NCBI GenBank assembly: GCA_910586855.1 | Contig: CAJUJH010000001.1 | Location: 701,339 to 765,338 of the forward strand | DNA from: Candidatus Gastranaerophilales bacterium | Lineage (GTDB): Bacteria > Cyanobacteriota > Vampirovibrionia > Gastranaerophilales > Gastranaerophilaceae | Direction of reading: 5' to 3' | Length of the DNA: 64,000 nt | Shown: positions 33,754-42,377 of the stretch, in pieces | Layout of the letters: every line of letters begins with the position of its first letter | Numbering within the stretch: the first letter of the stretch is position 1 | The notes under the pieces: generated by a model | Told to the model about the DNA's origin: nothing | The model's input: only the letters and a program-made list of their open reading frames with translations | The model's database searches: none | Made by a program: the position numbers and the translations under genes

Positions 33754-35208
33754 TTATTTTGTAATATGTTTTATTAAAGTGCGCACCATAGCGGCAGTAG
33801 CTCCTTTATCAAGCTCTTTGTAGGGTTTATCAATAAATGCTGTTCCTGCAATATCAAGATGAACCCATTTTTTAGCCTTGGTAAAGTTTGATAAGAATCT
33901 GGCTGCAGTGCTGGCTCCTGCATATCTGTTTCCTGTGTTTCTCATATCCGCAATATCGGATTTCAGATTGTCTTGCATATCATCAAGAATTGGCATTTCC
34001 CAAAGGGTTTCGCCAACTTCTTTGCCATCTTCAATAAGTTCTTTGGTAAGTTCGCTGTCATTGCCCATAATGCCCGTTATTGTATTACCGAGCGCCACAA
34101 TTACAGCCCCTGTTAGTGTTGCAACATCAATTACTTCATCGACATTTAATTCATCGGCATAGGTTAAGGCATCTGCAAGGGTTAATCTTCCTTCAGCATC
34201 TGTGTTATCAACTTCAATAGTTTTTCCGTTTTTTGCAATTAAAACATCGCCCACTTTATAGCTTGAGCCTGACGGCATATTCTCGCAAAGTGCGGATAGC
34301 ATATGTACTTCAACATCCGGTTTTAATTTACTTACAGCTTTCATAACACCAAGAACGCAAGCGCAGCCTGACATATCAGTTTTCATTGTAAGCATTGAAG
34401 CCGGAGGCTTGATATCTAATCCGCCTGAATCAAATGTGATACCTTTTCCAATAATTGCAATTTTTTTCTTTGGGTTTTCAGGTGTATATTTTAAGTGTAT
34501 AAATTTTGGCTCCTGAACGCTTCCTTGCCCTACCGCAAGAAAAGCATTAAAATTCATAGCCTTTAATTCTTCTTTGTTAAATACTTTAAATTCAAGACCA
34601 TTTTCTTTTGCAAGTTCTGCTGCGATTTCTGAAATTTTAGTCGGTGTAGCATATTCAGCCGGCTCAAAGATTAAATTTTTAGTAAAATCCATAGCTTCGC
34701 CGATAATTTTAGCTTGTTCAATTGCCGGTGTGAATTTTTCAACTTTTTCGGTCAGAATTTCCACTTCTTTAATTTTTTCTTCATTTTTCTTGCTTTTATA
34801 CTTATCAAAATCATATTCACCTATAATAGTGCCCAATGTCACATTATGAGAGATTTTGCAGCAGCACATTTGACCATTATTTTGAATATTGAAACCAACT
34901 ATTTTATTTTTGCTTAATTTTTCAGCTTGTTTTATAGCCTTTGCAGCTATTTCTCTTACTTTGTCTGTATTAAATTCTTCTTTTTTGCCTAATCCTGCAG
35001 CTACAATTTTTAAATTGTCTAAAGGAAGTACAAAAGTTTCAAGATATTTTCCTTTAAAGTTTTCATTTTCAATGATTTTTGTGATTGCGCTGCCAGATTT
35101 TTCATCTAAATTTTTTTGAATATCGTTAAATGTTTTGTCGTCTTCAAAAAAGCCCGTAATAACAACATCCGCACGGGATTCCTGCGGATTTTTTGCATAA
35201 ATTTCCAT
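33754..35208 (-). CDS. pepA: Leucyl aminopeptidase PepA (M17)
   Basis: A 484-aa cytosolic aminopeptidase releasing N-terminal residues, using two metal ions. The N-terminal macro-like domain spans about 1-160. In the catalytic domain the metal and active-site residues lie in IGKGITFDSGG, MKTDMSGCA and the family signature NTDAEGRLTLADAL (near residue 335). Length is as expected. GGAG lies about 10 nt before the ATG. Both neighbours are on the same strand: the LysM gene downstream behind a terminator, and trmFO upstream by 37 bp, which may be cotranscribed. Confidence 0.95.
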   Translation of the reverse strand: MEIYAKNPQESRADVVITGFFEDDKTFNDIQKNLDEKSGSAITKIIENENFKGKYLETFVLPLDNLKIVAAGLGKKEEFNTDKVREIAAKAIKQAEKLSKNKIVGFNIQNNGQMCCCKISHNVTLGTIIGEYDFDKYKSKKNEEKIKEVEILTEKVEKFTPAIEQAKIIGEAMDFTKNLIFEPAEYATPTKISEIAAELAKENGLEFKVFNKEELKAMNFNAFLAVGQGSVQEPKFIHLKYTPENPKKKIAIIGKGITFDSGGLDIKPPASMLTMKTDMSGCACVLGVMKAVSKLKPDVEVHMLSALCENMPSGSSYKVGDVLIAKNGKTIEVDNTDAEGRLTLADALTYADELNVDEVIDVATLTGAVIVALGNTITGIMGNDSELTKELIEDGKEVGETLWEMPILDDMQDNLKSDIADMRNTGNRYAGASTAARFLSNFTKAKKWVHLDIAGTAFIDKPYKELDKGATAAMVRTLIKHITK

Positions 35209-35245
35209 ATCCGATTTGCTCCGTTTATAAAATATAACCTATATG

Positions 35246-36631
35246 TTATAGCATATTTTTTAAATTATTAACATATTCAATTGCACGATTTGCATACAAG
35301 GTATTTTTTTCTTCCTTGTTTTTGCGCACGTGTCTGGGCATTTCCATTTCTTTTATAATTCCCCAGTTTGAATTTATCGGCTGAAAATTTTTATGTTCTT
35401 TGAATGTTATATAATCAACCAAAGCACCAAGCATAGATACACTTTCAAGTTCAATTAAAGGTTTTTGTTCAATATATCTTGCAATGTTAATTCCAGCCAA
35501 AAGCCCTGTTGCAATACTTTCTGTGTATCCTTCCACTCCTGTAATCTGCCCTGCAAAGAATAAATCAGGATTTGAAATTGTCTGCAAGCCTTTGTTTAAA
35601 ATTTTCGGACTGTTTATAAAAGTATTGGCGTGCATAACGCCGTATCTTGTAATTTCAGCGTTTTCTAAGCCGGGGATTGCCTGAATTAGCTTTTTTTGTT
35701 CTCCCCATTTTAAATTGGTTTGAAATCCTACTAAATTATATAATTCTGCCTCTTTATCATCCTGACGAAGCTGTACTACGGCATAAAACTGCTGCTTTTT
35801 AAAACGTGCTTCATCTCCCTCTTTGAATAACCGCCTGTCAAATAATCCTACAGGCTTCATCGGTCCAAAACGAAGCGTGTCAACTCCTCTGCTTGCGATT
35901 TGTTCAATCGGCATACATCCTTCAAAAAATTTTGCTTTATTCTTTGTGGCAGCAGGGTTTTGTGCTTTATCTAAAACCTCTTTTTCAAATTCTTTTAATT
36001 CAATTTTTTCTGCATTGTTTAAAATTTCATAAAAATTTAAATACTCTTCACGTGTAAACGGGCAATTAATAAAGTCTGCCTCTCCTTTATCCCATCTTGC
36101 CGCATAGAAAGCCTTATTAAAATTTATGGTATCTTTTTTTACAATAGGTGCTATGGCATCAAAAAAACTGAAATGCTCTTCCCCAAATTTTTCTTTAATA
36201 TCATCACAAAGGGCAGATGACGTTAAGGGTCCTGTTGCAACAAGTGTAAGCCCTTCGGGGATTTTTTCAACTTCATCATTTATTATGTTTATATTTTTAT
36301 GATTTTTAATTAAATTTGAAACCGCATTGCTGAACCCGAAACGGTCTATGGATAAAGAATTTCCGGATGGCACCGCATGTTTTTTAGCTAAAGCTATTAA
36401 ATTTGACCCTAATATTTCAATCTCTTTTTTTAATAATCCGCTTGCTGAAGTTGCCGCTATGCTTCCAAGGCTGTTTGAGCATACAAATTCTGCAAAATCA
36501 CCCGTTGTATGCGCGCCTGTCTGTTTTTTGGGGCGCATTTCATATAAATTAATTTTGTATCCTCTCTCTGCAAGGTATAATGCAGCCTCTGACCCTGCTA
36601 AACCCCCGCCTATTATATTTATTTTTTCCAT
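35246..36631 (-). CDS. trmFO: tRNA m5U54 methyltransferase TrmFO
   Basis: A 461-aa folate- and FAD-dependent methyltransferase that makes ribothymidine at position 54 of tRNA. The FAD-binding start is INIIGGGLAGSEAALYLAERG, followed by YEMRPKKQTGAHTT and FAEFVCSNSLGS with the catalytic-region Cys. The folate/FAD part near the C-terminus includes GQITGVEGYTESIATGLLAG. ATG 36631 is preferred over 36652: AAGGAAAA lies just upstream and the FAD motif starts at once. It is divergent from rlmN; both modify RNA. Confidence 0.95.
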   Translation of the reverse strand: MEKINIIGGGLAGSEAALYLAERGYKINLYEMRPKKQTGAHTTGDFAEFVCSNSLGSIAATSASGLLKKEIEILGSNLIALAKKHAVPSGNSLSIDRFGFSNAVSNLIKNHKNINIINDEVEKIPEGLTLVATGPLTSSALCDDIKEKFGEEHFSFFDAIAPIVKKDTINFNKAFYAARWDKGEADFINCPFTREEYLNFYEILNNAEKIELKEFEKEVLDKAQNPAATKNKAKFFEGCMPIEQIASRGVDTLRFGPMKPVGLFDRRLFKEGDEARFKKQQFYAVVQLRQDDKEAELYNLVGFQTNLKWGEQKKLIQAIPGLENAEITRYGVMHANTFINSPKILNKGLQTISNPDLFFAGQITGVEGYTESIATGLLAGINIARYIEQKPLIELESVSMLGALVDYITFKEHKNFQPINSNWGIIKEMEMPRHVRKNKEEKNTLYANRAIEYVNNLKNML

Positions 36632-36662
36632 AAAATTTTCCTTAAATTCCATTTTTATTTTA

Positions 36663-36671
36663 TGTTAAAAT
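36663..36671 (+). promoter_or_regulatory. Extended -10 promoter of rlmN
   Basis: TGTTAAAAT (TGn-TAAAAT) ends 8 bp before ATG 36680 and overlaps the alternative ATG 36662, so the downstream ATG is the likely start of a leaderless mRNA. Confidence 0.55.
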
Positions 36672-36679
36672 CTTTGATT

Positions 36680-37756
36680 ATGGAAGCACAAAACATAAAT
36701 ACACAGCAGGAAAGTAAAAAAATAAGGCTCTCGGGTCTCGATAAAGCCGGGCTTGAAGATTTTATGGAAACATTAGGAGAGAAGAAATTCAGGGCTTCTC
36801 AAATTTTATCCTGGCTTTATGTTAAAAATGCAAAATCTTTTGATGAAATGTCTGATATCAAGAAAGATTTAAGAGAAAGACTCTCTGAAATTGCAATTAT
36901 TACTGATGTTAAGATTAAAACAAAACAAATAAGCACAGACGGCACCCTTAAATATCTTCTTGAATACAAAGACGGGAATACTGCAGAATGTGTTCTTATG
37001 CGTTTTGATAACCGCGCAAATTTAACTGCTTGTGTGAGCTCACAAATAGGCTGCGCTATGGGCTGCAAATTTTGTGCTACAGGGCAAAGGGGGATAATTA
37101 GAAATCTTGAGCCGTATGAAATTTTAGAACAAATTTTAACCATTCAAAGGGATACGGGGCTTAAGGTTACAAATGTTGTATTTATGGGGCAGGGTGAGCC
37201 TTTTAATAACTATGATAATATGATGAGGGCAATTGAGCTTATAAATAATTGCCTTATGATAGGAATAAGGCGCATAACGGTTTCTACCTGCGGAATTGTG
37301 CCAAAAATTTATGATATATCAAATGAAGAACTTGTGCCAACCCTTGCAATCTCGCTTCATGCACCAAACAGTACCTTGCGTGCGCAGATTATGCCTGTTG
37401 AAAAGCGGTATAATATTGAAGAATTAAAAAAGGCATTGAAATTCTACACAGAAAAAACGGGCAAAAGAGTGACTCTTGAGTATGTTTTAATCGGTAAGCT
37501 GAATGATACCAAAGAGTGCGCAGCAGAGCTTGCGCATTTTATGAAAGATTTAAAATGTAATGTTAATTTAATTCCTTATAATCCGGTAGATGCCAAAGAT
37601 GGCACCGGTGCAGCTTTCCAAAAGCCCGATAAAAAAGACATTATGAAATTTAAATATATTCTTGAAGCTTCAGGCAAAAAAGTGACTGTTCGTCTTGAGC
37701 GCGGTGCAGATATCGACGCCGCCTGTGGTCAATTGAAAGGAAGAATTGAAGGATAA
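36680..37756 (+). CDS. rlmN: Dual-specificity rRNA/tRNA adenine C2-methyltransferase RlmN
   Basis: A 358-aa radical-SAM enzyme that methylates C2 of A2503 in 23S rRNA and A37 of some tRNAs. The Fe-S motif is CAMGCKFCATGQRG (about residues 118-131), with GEPFNNYDN after it and the catalytic C-terminal Cys in DIDAACGQL near residue 350. The accessory N-terminal domain is present. Start ATG 36680 is chosen from promoter position (see the -10 box). It converges with the CDF transporter gene, 6 bp away. Confidence 0.95.
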   Translation: MEAQNINTQQESKKIRLSGLDKAGLEDFMETLGEKKFRASQILSWLYVKNAKSFDEMSDIKKDLRERLSEIAIITDVKIKTKQISTDGTLKYLLEYKDGNTAECVLMRFDNRANLTACVSSQIGCAMGCKFCATGQRGIIRNLEPYEILEQILTIQRDTGLKVTNVVFMGQGEPFNNYDNMMRAIELINNCLMIGIRRITVSTCGIVPKIYDISNEELVPTLAISLHAPNSTLRAQIMPVEKRYNIEELKKALKFYTEKTGKRVTLEYVLIGKLNDTKECAAELAHFMKDLKCNVNLIPYNPVDAKDGTGAAFQKPDKKDIMKFKYILEASGKKVTVRLERGADIDAACGQLKGRIEG

Positions 37757-37762
37757 CCTTTT

Positions 37763-38719
37763 TTATTGTGCTTGAAGTACATTATGGGTTTTACACATAT
37801 TGCATTTTTCGCGATTTCCGCTTATGCAGTTTGGTTCAGCATGGATTATGACAGAGCAATGATGAAAATTCTCTCCCAGTGCATGTTCTATTTCATCGCA
37901 TAAGGTGTGCGCATCTAATAGCGTTAATTTGCAGGGAAGAAAAATCGTAAGCTGAATAGCTCTTTTAGAGCCTGATTTTGAAGCCTTTATTGATTTAACA
38001 CCCATTAATCCTTTATCTTTAAAATGTTCAAGAACATTTTTTATGGTTTCTCTTTCACTTTGCGGCAGGGTGCCGTCTAAAAGGTTATTTGAGGCTTGCT
38101 TTGTAAGATTTAAACCGGTTCTTAAAATAATGGCTGCAACTATTAATGCAAAAATTGGGTCTAAAATGTAAAATCCTGTTATTTTAACCGCAAGAAGCCC
38201 CAAAAATATTGAAAGCGAAGAGTATACATCCATATTTAAATGTTCTGCATCTGTTTGAAGTGCAATGGAATCGCTCTTTTTTGCCATATAGAATAAATAT
38301 CTTGAAACAAAAAAGTTCACAATTGTTGAAATAAGCATGATTATGATGCCCAAATTTGTTTCAAATTCATAATCCATACCAAATTTTATAAGTTTTTCAA
38401 CCGCAATGTAAAAAATATAAATTGCTGTTAGAATTATAAGCAGTGCTTCAATGAATCCTGCTAAATCTTCATATTTTCCATGACCAAAAGGATGGTCCTC
38501 ATCTGCAGGTTCAGATGATTTCATAATAGAAAAATAAGCAATAAAAGAGGCTGCTAAATCCGCAAGCGAGTGCAGTGCCTCGGATATTATTGAAATACTG
38601 CCTGAAATTAATCCTGCTGTGATTTTTAATACAATTAAAGAAGAGTTTGAAATAATGGAAATTGCTGCGGCAATTTTTTTCTTAACATTTATTTTATCAA
38701 TCTTTTCAATGCTGTTCAT
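37763..38719 (-). CDS. Cation diffusion facilitator (zinc-type) transporter
   Basis: A 318-aa CDF metal/proton antiporter of the inner membrane, exporting divalent metal. There are six helices; the metal site is H50-x3-D54 (EALHSLADL) and H160-x3-D164 (AEHLNMD), the His/Asp set usual for zinc/cadmium members. HPFGHGKYED sits in the loop. A cytoplasmic C-terminal domain (about 215-300) is followed by a short His/Cys tail (C298-x8-C-x2-C-x2-H) that is not standard and might bind metal. GAAGGG precedes the start. Confidence 0.92.
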   Translation of the reverse strand: MNSIEKIDKINVKKKIAAAISIISNSSLIVLKITAGLISGSISIISEALHSLADLAASFIAYFSIMKSSEPADEDHPFGHGKYEDLAGFIEALLIILTAIYIFYIAVEKLIKFGMDYEFETNLGIIIMLISTIVNFFVSRYLFYMAKKSDSIALQTDAEHLNMDVYSSLSIFLGLLAVKITGFYILDPIFALIVAAIILRTGLNLTKQASNNLLDGTLPQSERETIKNVLEHFKDKGLMGVKSIKASKSGSKRAIQLTIFLPCKLTLLDAHTLCDEIEHALGENFHHCSVIIHAEPNCISGNREKCNMCKTHNVLQAQ

Positions 38720-38871
38720 CCACTTGAAGCCCTTCTTTGTGATTAGTATTTATTATATCATATTAAGTTAAATGGTGTATTTATTTAATTTAGGTATTTA
38801 TTTTAAAAGTAAATTCTATTATAATACATCTAGTTAGTATTAAGTAGCATTATTTAATAAGGTATTAAGTT

Positions 38872-39624
38872 TTGAGTGAGCAAAGAGTTTCAGAATTATT
38901 TTTAAATAATATTTATGTTTTGCCGTTGTGGGTAAAACAGGTTATTTATCTTAAGACGAAAGAAAAATTAACAGAAGAGCTGGCTGAGTTTTTGGATTTA
39001 TTGAATCCTGAAAAGCTTATGCAGCACTATGTTCCGGTTCTTACTTTTAAGGGTAAAAGAGAGCTTGAAAAAAGAGATTCCGGATTGCCTGAAAATTTTT
39101 ATATCTTTCTTTCAAATTGTGCTTACAAAAATGATTTATTTGAAATAACTCTTTCAAATTATTGGACAATGGCAGAAACATCCAAAGTGTTTGTGCGCTG
39201 TGTTGAGCTTGAACTTGTTGATTTGCCTGAATCTGATAAAACTTATGCTATAGCTCAGTTTTTGGCAGGAAAAATCAGAACTGGTGAGGTATTAAAAAAA
39301 CTCGGTAAAATTGATATCACGCAGCTTGAAAAATCAATCAGAGAACAAAAAGAAAGACAAAGCCGCGGCGAGAAAATTAAAATTGCGGACTGCATGATTT
39401 CTTTAGGCTACATAACGGATAAAGATGTAAAGGTTCTGCTTGCATTTAAAGAAGAATCAAGGAAAAGATTTATTATGGGCATGGGCTTATCATTTATTAA
39501 GGCCGACAACCCTTCTGACCAGCAAAAAATCTATGCTAATATGCAAAGACAGATGAAAAAGCTTGACCAGGAAAATAAAATTTTGAAAAACAGATTAAGA
39601 AAAATCCTTAATATTCAAGAGTAA
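38872..39624 (+). CDS. Unknown 250-aa protein with MshEN-like and coiled-coil parts
   Basis: Starts at TTG 38872, with AAGG 8 nt upstream. No membrane segment or signal peptide. Residues about 135-195 (KLGKIDITQLEKS, ADCMISLGYITDKDVKVLL) resemble the N-terminal domains of type II secretion/pilus ATPases (MshEN fold), which bind c-di-GMP in some proteins. The last ~40 residues form a coiled coil (MQRQMKKLDQENKILKNRL). The N-terminal ~100 residues are unfamiliar. The next gene starts 7 bp later. A link to c-di-GMP is an idea only. Confidence 0.6.
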   Translation: MSEQRVSELFLNNIYVLPLWVKQVIYLKTKEKLTEELAEFLDLLNPEKLMQHYVPVLTFKGKRELEKRDSGLPENFYIFLSNCAYKNDLFEITLSNYWTMAETSKVFVRCVELELVDLPESDKTYAIAQFLAGKIRTGEVLKKLGKIDITQLEKSIREQKERQSRGEKIKIADCMISLGYITDKDVKVLLAFKEESRKRFIMGMGLSFIKADNPSDQQKIYANMQRQMKKLDQENKILKNRLRKILNIQE

Positions 39625-39631
39625 TTTTAAA

Positions 39632-40651
39632 ATGCTTGAAGATAAGGAATTAAAAATAAAGTTTCCAAATTATTTCCCCGCCGTTGATTTGATGCGCGGG
39701 GAATTTATTGACCAAAGATTTTTTGCTATTGTATCTTTATTTAAAATGCAAGACATCAAATGCAGCGCTCAAAGTGATAATCTGCAAGAAAATATATTAT
39801 TTGGAGAACATAATAACTATCCCTTCTTTTTAAGAAGCCTTCTAAAACCTATCCAGGCAAGTATTATGGCTGATTATAGTACACAAAATTATTTTCAGTT
39901 TTCAGATGAAGAATTGGCAATTATGCAAGCATCCCATTCGGGTGAAAAAATTCATACTGCTCTTATTGAGTCTATTCTTAATAAAGCGGGTTTGAATGAG
40001 TCTTATCTTCAATGCCCTGAAATATCCCCTTTAAATCCCGATGTTTTAAAATTGGGTGATAAACCAAAAAAAATCCACAATAATTGTTCTGGAAAACACT
40101 CTATGATGCTTGCTGCATCAAAGCAGCTTGATTTTCCTTTGGATGGCTACACAAATATCCATCATCCTTTGCAGAAATTAATTAAGGATAAAATAATTGA
40201 ATTATCAGAATTTAGCAACCCCCCTCAAACGCTTGATGGATGCACTGTTCCTGTTTGGGCGCTTCCTTTTAAAAATATTGCACTTGCATTTTTTAAACTT
40301 TACAATGATAAAAAGTATAATTTTTTAAAAACTGCGTATATGAAAAATCCTTATACAATTGGCGGCACTGATGCTTCAGGCTATAGACAGGATACTCATA
40401 TTATGCAGCTTAATTCTGATTTAATATCAAAAACTGGTGCAGGCGGCTTTTTATCTGTTTATAATAATAAAAGAAATGAATTTTTGCTTATTAAAATGGC
40501 GCAAGATAATAACAAAATACGCCTTTTGCTTGCGATGGATATTTTAAAGCAGCTTGGATGGATTTATGATAACCCTTGCGATTATAATTTTTATAATGAA
40601 AACAACAACCCTGTCGGGGTTTATAGGGTAAATTTTAATTTTAATGTTTAA
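39632..40651 (+). CDS. Asparaginase II-family protein
   Basis: A 339-aa protein of the Asparaginase_II family, related to thermolabile L-asparaginase and typically cytosolic. Recognisable segments are MQASHSGEKIHTALIE (near residue 95), KIHNNCSGKHSMMLAASK (about 145) and TLDGCTVPVWALP (about 200), containing the Ser/Lys/His residues around CSGKH expected of the active site. The likely reaction is asparagine to aspartate and ammonia, but few members are characterised. It is 7 bp after the MshEN-like gene and probably cotranscribed. Confidence 0.83.
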   Translation: MLEDKELKIKFPNYFPAVDLMRGEFIDQRFFAIVSLFKMQDIKCSAQSDNLQENILFGEHNNYPFFLRSLLKPIQASIMADYSTQNYFQFSDEELAIMQASHSGEKIHTALIESILNKAGLNESYLQCPEISPLNPDVLKLGDKPKKIHNNCSGKHSMMLAASKQLDFPLDGYTNIHHPLQKLIKDKIIELSEFSNPPQTLDGCTVPVWALPFKNIALAFFKLYNDKKYNFLKTAYMKNPYTIGGTDASGYRQDTHIMQLNSDLISKTGAGGFLSVYNNKRNEFLLIKMAQDNNKIRLLLAMDILKQLGWIYDNPCDYNFYNENNNPVGVYRVNFNFNV

Positions 40652-40696
40652 TTTACGCTACTGGTTTTTAATTAAATTTTAGTGTAATATCTTTTT

Positions 40697-41164
40697 ATGA
40701 CACTAGACCATGTTAATACTATTGCCAAAGATAATTTAAAGAATAAAGTCTATAAAGAGCAGAAGAAAAAGAACAATAAAATTAAATTCTATCATTCTTT
40801 TATGACCTTTGTTCTTCTTTTATGTGTTTTTCAAATAGGCTATAGTGCCCTTTTAAATATATCAAAAATCGTAATATACAGGGCAAAAATTATAAAATCC
40901 AATGATTTAAAATTAAAAGCTCAAAAAAGAAATGCCAAATTAAAAGAGGAGCTGAATAATTTTAATTCGATGCAGCGTGTTGAATCTATTGCAAGAAATA
41001 ACCTTAAAATGGCTGCAGAAAATGAAGTTTTGGTTATTATTAATGAACCCGAGCCGGAGACCTATGTTCCAAAAACTTTTAAGCAAAAACTAATATTTTT
41101 CTTTGAAGAAAATATCGCAAAGAAATTTGTAAAACAAGATTCAATAAATGCCGGGTTTAATTAG
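40697..41164 (+). CDS. DivIC/FtsB-like septum formation protein
   Basis: A 155-aa bitopic membrane protein. A basic cytoplasmic start (1-33) precedes one helix (about 35-58, FMTFVLLLCVFQIGYSALL), a coiled coil (about 70-100, LKAQKRNAKLKEELNNF) and the IARNNLKMA-x-EVLVI end typical of DivIC/FtsB/FtsL-type cell-division proteins, then an acidic and basic tail. It probably joins the FtsQLB complex at the septum. TAATAT ends 6 bp before the ATG and there is no Shine-Dalgarno. A hairpin follows. Confidence 0.78.
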   Translation: MTLDHVNTIAKDNLKNKVYKEQKKKNNKIKFYHSFMTFVLLLCVFQIGYSALLNISKIVIYRAKIIKSNDLKLKAQKRNAKLKEELNNFNSMQRVESIARNNLKMAAENEVLVIINEPEPETYVPKTFKQKLIFFFEENIAKKFVKQDSINAGFN

Positions 41165-41199
41165 TTTTTATTTTAAGAAAATTATTTTAAATATACAAT

Positions 41200-41235
41200 A
41201 AGACCGGTTCTTTTTGCTTATAAGAACCGGTCTTC
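41200..41235. terminator. Strong hairpin, likely terminator
   Basis: A perfect 13-bp inverted repeat (AAGACCGGTTCTT with its complement) with a 9-nt loop. There is no T run behind it on the plus strand, so its role is less sure. Confidence 0.55.
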
Positions 41236-41296
41236 AGTTGTTAATGTTTCCTTTTTGTTGTGTGCGAATGTTGTTTGTGTGTTGAAATTTCAAATG

Positions 41297-41449
41297 CTAT
41301 TTAAACATAACCACGTTTGATTTACGTGCATTGTTGTCTAATGCTTTAATTGCGCAAAGAGCCATCATCCTTCTTTTCTTTGCCCCGTTAATCATCATTT
41401 CAATGCAGCTAAAACTGTTAGTTTGTGGTTTTGAACTTTTTTTCAACAT
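41297..41449 (-). CDS. 50-aa basic protein, unknown
   Basis: A small ORF from ATG 41449 with a good ribosome binding site (AAGGA, 7 nt). The product is strongly basic (KKSSKPQTNSF, NGAKKRRMM, NNARKSNVV) with a middle MMALCAIKALD helix, suggesting a nucleic-acid- or ribosome-binding peptide. No family is recognised. A possible promoter (TATAAA near 41490) lies upstream. It stands alone between two hairpin terminators, which supports an independent transcript. Confidence 0.55.
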   Translation of the reverse strand: MLKKSSKPQTNSFSCIEMMINGAKKRRMMALCAIKALDNNARKSNVVMFK

Positions 41450-41561
41450 CTGAAATTCCTTAATTTGTCCTAGTGCTAACACTTTATATATTCGGAATTT
41501 TTATTCCAAACTTTATGTTTATGCTCTATTTTGTTACAAAGATTTACAAAATATATTCATT

Positions 41562-41602
41562 AAAAAAGCAGGTTTTCTGCAATCAAGAAAAACCTGCTTT
41601 AA
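41562..41602 (-). terminator. Intrinsic terminator after the glutaredoxin gene
   Basis: AAAGCAGGTTTT, a 12-nt loop, its complement and a T6 run on the minus strand. Confidence 0.8.
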
Positions 41603-41617
41603 TATATTTTATTTTAA

Positions 41618-41878
41618 TTAAAATTTTATTGTACCGTCTTCATATGCTGCGATTAAATCTGTGTATCCGCCGACTCTTTTACCGTTTATGATAATTTGCG
41701 GCACTGTTACATCGCCTTCTATGCAATATTTTTCACCCAGTTTTCTTCTCATTTCATTTTCATTGCCGTCAATTTTTATTTGTGTAAAATCAACATTATG
41801 GTCATTTAAAAAAGCAAGAGCGCGCTTGCAAAATGGGCAGTAATCAAGAGTGTAAATTTCAACATTCATATCTGACAT
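41618..41878 (-). CDS. Glutaredoxin (CPFC)
   Basis: An 86-aa class I dithiol glutaredoxin. Active site C14-P-F-C17, cis-Pro in TVPQIIINGKRVGG (about residue 59) and a GG motif that contacts glutathione. It reduces disulfides or glutathionylated proteins in the cytosol. AAAGGA lies 7 nt before the ATG. It lies 2 nt behind a TPR gene and is cotranscribed with it. Confidence 0.93.
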   Translation of the reverse strand: MSDMNVEIYTLDYCPFCKRALAFLNDHNVDFTQIKIDGNENEMRRKLGEKYCIEGDVTVPQIIINGKRVGGYTDLIAAYEDGTIKF

Positions 41879-41880
41879 AG

Positions 41881-42351
41881 CTAAATCCTTTCTAAGATTT
41901 TTCTTATACTTTCCTTTTCATCTTCTGCTATGTCTAAATTCAGATAATCTTCAAAATATTCTTTGGCGCTTTCCTTATCCCATCTTGCCATAAAAAGCAT
42001 ACCAAGTTTTTTATATGCAAAAGGAAAATTTTCATTTACGGTAATTGCCTTTAAATATGCCCCGATTGCCTTATCTATCTGCTCATCTGCTTGATAGGCT
42101 TCACCAAGCATAAAATACAAAAGAGAGCTTTGGGTTTTTTCTAACACTAATTCTAAATTAGAAACAGCGGAAGAGTAATTCCCCATCTCCATAAATATCC
42201 TGGCTAATTCATAATTGTAATCAATGTTATCGGGCTCATCCTCTGTTGCAATTTGAAGCATTTCCATTGCATCATCATATCTGCAATCAGCAATCAAGCT
42301 TCTTATAAAATCCAGCCTTGTAGGCTCATTGTTATTTTGTTCGTTTTTCAT
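41881..42351 (-). CDS. Small TPR-repeat protein
   Basis: A 156-aa protein with about four tetratricopeptide repeats (YDDAMEMLQIATEDEPDN, YSSAVSNLELVLEKTQ, IDKAIGAYLKAITVNEN). No signal peptide. It is immediately followed by the glutaredoxin gene, so the two are an operon, and preceded by the JAMM-like gene. Confidence 0.85.
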   Translation of the reverse strand: MKNEQNNNEPTRLDFIRSLIADCRYDDAMEMLQIATEDEPDNIDYNYELARIFMEMGNYSSAVSNLELVLEKTQSSLLYFMLGEAYQADEQIDKAIGAYLKAITVNENFPFAYKKLGMLFMARWDKESAKEYFEDYLNLDIAEDEKESIRKILERI

Positions 42352-42377
42352 AATACATTTATTGTTGCATAAATAAG

